From assembly GCA_000827495.1 (NCBI GenBank), contig KN817771.1, positions 1-18,895 on the forward strand: a stretch of DNA of 18,895 nt, in the 5' to 3' direction. The position numbers were made by a program, and so were the translations under genes. Positions 16,751 through 18,895 of this stretch are shown here, piece after piece; the first letter of the stretch is position 1, and each line of letters begins with the position of its first letter. Under the pieces are notes generated by a model that was not told the origin of the DNA, ran no database searches, and was given only the letters and a program-made list of their open reading frames with translations. This stretch comes from Hypholoma sublateritium FD-334 SS-4. Taxonomy: Eukaryota > Basidiomycota > Agaricomycetes > Agaricales > Strophariaceae.

Positions 16751-18255
16751 ATGTACATCTCCAATATTTCCAATCTCATCTTCAGGCGCCCTCATCTGCG
16801 AGCCAAGTTGTTTGGCCATACCGGAGCAGTGATCAGCTTATCTTTCTCTCGCACTGGACGGCTACTGGCAAGCGGAGGTATGTCTTCATCACAATATTGG
16901 AGTTTTTTCTTAATTTACACCGGTTTACTATGATAGGTGTTAATGGCGTGAAGGTCTGGGACCTAACGTCAATGAAGGAGATCGAAATTCCTCAACAACC
17001 CTTCCATGAACGCGGCCAAGTCTCGTGCATATGCTGGGTGACTCGCCAGAATGATGTATTCGAGACGTTTTGTTACGGGAACGCACTGGGATACTTCATA
17101 TTTCTCCAACACTCTCCAACCGAGGCGAGTGATCTGAATATCTTATTATCTTTGTAAACCTATGGCTAACCGGTATGTCGTATAGGATTGCTTCAAAGTT
17201 GTGTTTTCGGCACGGCTTGCGTTAGGCGGCGAGGTTCTGTCCATGACCGCCGATATCTCTTCCTCGTTCACTCGGGTCGCGACTGGTACTCGCGATAAAT
17301 GCTTTCAAGTCTGGGATTACGATTCAAGCACCTGTGAAATCAAGGCGGTTTATTCCAGAAGGCATGGCCCCGAAAGAGATATTGTCCCGAAAGCCTTAGT
17401 ATTTGACAAAAACCCTGCCAAGGATGTTTATGTTTTTGGTCTTTACGACGGTGGCTTGTAAGCTTCGAGCGTGACAGGCGGGTACAAAGGCTAAACGATC
17501 TATTAATCTAGGTACAGGTGCAGTGGGATTGATGGAATAGTCATATCCAGAGAGCAGCTTGGTCCGCAAATGTATGTACAACGTTCTTCCTGCTGATAAC
17601 AAATTAAAATATATTGAAACCAAATTGAAACAGCGGTAATGCAGCAATGGACGAAGACCGCAGCCTTATCGTGATCGACAATGTTGCTAACGGATTTGAC
17701 ATATACGGACTTGAACAAAGCACTCAGGGCCCCAAGTTCAAATTTATCCGAACGCTGGAGGTGGGGAAACCTTCAAAAACGTACGCAAAAAGTGTAGTCT
17801 TCGCCAATGGATCCCAAGCCGTGATAACTGGAAGTGACCACGGCAAAGTGTACATATTCGATCGCAAGTCCGGTCGCGTGCTTAAGAAGATCACCCACTC
17901 GAAAAACGGGGGAGTAGAGACCGTTGCGGTCAGTCATAGCCTCTCTCTTACGACCTCAGAGCTAACGACCATCGTGACTTGATAGGTACACGACGAAGCA
18001 GATGGGTCTGTTTTAATTGCTTCGGCATCTGTCAGAGACAACTTTGGATCCGCTCCTAGTCCGATTATGTTGTGGAGGTGGACTCCAAAGAAAACCCAAT
18101 CGAGGATCCACGACTCGCATTGGAATGTGGGATCCATTTTCGAATGGATATTCAAGATGATCGTGGTGGGCGCCGCTGTTGCCTTTGCAGTTGAACGTTT
18201 CGGGAAGGTTCATCATCCACATGGTATATTCTTCGTGGGTGCTGATTTCCGCTAA
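16751..18255 (+). CDS. WD40-repeat protein with C-terminal membrane span, about 403 residues
   Basis: Exons are 16751-16877, 16937-17124, 17186-17457, 17512-17571, 17634-17928 and 17986-18255. Introns are 59, 61, 54, 62 and 57 bp. The second uses a GC donor (gcgagt) with branch point gctaac; the rest are GT-AG. WD repeats are clear at LFGHTGAVISLSFSRTGRLL followed by VKVWDL, at RVATGTRDKCFQVWDYD, and at AVITGSDHGKVYIFDRKSGR. Near the end, residues 365-383 (IFEWIFKMIVVGAAVAFAV) form one membrane span. WD40 propellers hold protein complexes together; here the propeller would be tethered to a membrane by its tail. The model ends at TGA 18253. A donor-like gtatat at 18224 and a long open frame at 18265-18586 suggest a further C-terminal exon, but the frame does not match. 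The start could be further upstream if an exon is missed. Confidence 0.8.
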
Positions 18256-18264
18256 GATCCACAG

Positions 18265-18586
18265 GGAGAGGGACAACAATACCGAGAAGCCATCCATTCA
18301 CTTACCTCGCCTGACTGGCCAGGATTTGCAGGACTATATACGCTGGCAGGAGCAAATCAAGAGCTCAGTCGAAAGGCGCGTTCAAACGATGAATCTTGTC
18401 ACAAAAGAAGAGCCGATCACAGCCCTGAAGAAATATATCCCACCTAACCACGGCGAAAAGCAGAAAGCTGTCGTTCAGCCTGATCACGAAGAAACCATCA
18501 GTACTAGTCACGAGTCGAGCCCATTCACGACCATATCTGATGAAATAATTTGGTTTGCTCTGGAAAAGGAACGTCAAGACTTATAG
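18265..18586 (+). CDS. Possible last exon of the WD40 gene, frame not reconciled
   Basis: An open frame of about 107 codons follows an acceptor-like gatccacag and ends at TAG. It is charged and polar (RLTGQDLQDYIRWQEQIKSS, then VQTMNLVTKEEPITALKKYI), like a soluble tail after the membrane span. Splicing from 18223 to 18265 puts it one base out of frame. A 61-bp intron 18208-18268 would keep the frame but uses the weak signals gttcat and gggag. It is either a real extension, a frame lost by a one-base change, or a separate remnant. Confidence 0.4.
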
Positions 18587-18895
18587 GGCTAGCATATTTG
18601 TTTATTCGATTCCCTTAGATATGAGCATGTATAATACTTATGAGTATGTTTAACACGAAGAACACGAAGAGCACCAGGTTATCTTCAAGTTCTCGATCAT
18701 CTGGAGCACCACAGAATTTTTTCTCCACCAGATTGGAGCACCTTGGACCACAGCATGGTGCGAATGTCGCAACCGTTCTGGATACAGATAATTGGCTTAC
18801 CCGTTGAGAGGCTGACTGTGGGTCTAGACTCGAATCTCTCAAAACAAAACAAAACCCCAGCGGAGAGAGATCTTTACTAGGATCGAGCGACGCTC
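18587..18895. other. Right edge, no gene seen
   Basis: No coding frame with support. The direct repeat acacgaagaacacgaaga lies near 18653-18670. The remaining minus-strand frame (18615-18842) is Cys-rich and unsupported. Confidence 0.4.

Noticed and set aside
9248..18751. The 12-mer accttggaccac at 9248-9259 and 18740-18751.
   Set aside because: Similarity extends only a few bases, and one shared 12-mer is not enough to call an element.
1..18895. CRISPR arrays, bacterial operons, rRNA and reverse-transcriptase or transposase motifs.
   Set aside because: None was seen; the intron-rich genes and eukaryotic protein families point to a fungal nuclear genome.

Overview
The window looks like nuclear DNA of a filamentous fungus, most likely a mushroom-forming basidiomycete. 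Genes are broken by many introns of about 40-65 bp with GTRNGT-type donors and CTRAY-like branch points. Coding GC is moderate, genes sit on both strands, and the recognisable products (acetyl-CoA carboxylase, pyruvate dehydrogenase E1 alpha, a RING protein, a WD40 protein with a membrane tail) are eukaryotic. No rRNA, tRNA, CRISPR array or bacterial-type operon was found.

Layout. 1-529 is AT-rich and has no gene; a GC-rich 11-bp tandem repeat (531-596) marks the change to more GC-rich DNA. 1693-4203 (+) is a decayed 3' half of an acetyl-CoA carboxylase gene with five introns still recognisable, two nonsense codons, three frameshifts and one large internal deletion. 4204-5790 holds no convincing gene. 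5792-6350 (-) is a four-exon gene for a 123-residue coiled-coil protein. 6571-7427 (+) is a decayed 3' portion of a pyruvate dehydrogenase E1 alpha gene. 7428-9616 holds a weak exon pair and a minus-strand hypothetical gene (8252-8947). 9617-10290 (-, RING protein) and 10866-11428 (+, small single-span membrane protein) are divergent genes, each with a TATA box. 11429-15352 is poorly resolved, with remnant-like coding stretches on both strands. 15353-16328 (-, low-complexity 284-residue protein) and 16751-18255 (+, WD40 protein with a C-terminal membrane span) form a second divergent pair.

How it fits together. The intact-looking genes are small and mostly lineage-specific, and no shared pathway can be argued for them. 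The most notable signal is the pair of broken central-metabolism genes. The E1 alpha product feeds the step that makes acetyl-CoA and the carboxylase consumes it. Both copies lie on the same strand, both lack their 5' part and both keep introns, so they arose by DNA-level duplication or capture and not by reverse transcription of mRNA. Several breakpoints sit at hairpins or splice sites, which makes the window a useful record of how gene copies decay. I did not find a convincing new defence, toxin or mobile system. The most novel coding material is the small spliced genes at 5792-6350, 10866-11428 and 15353-16328.
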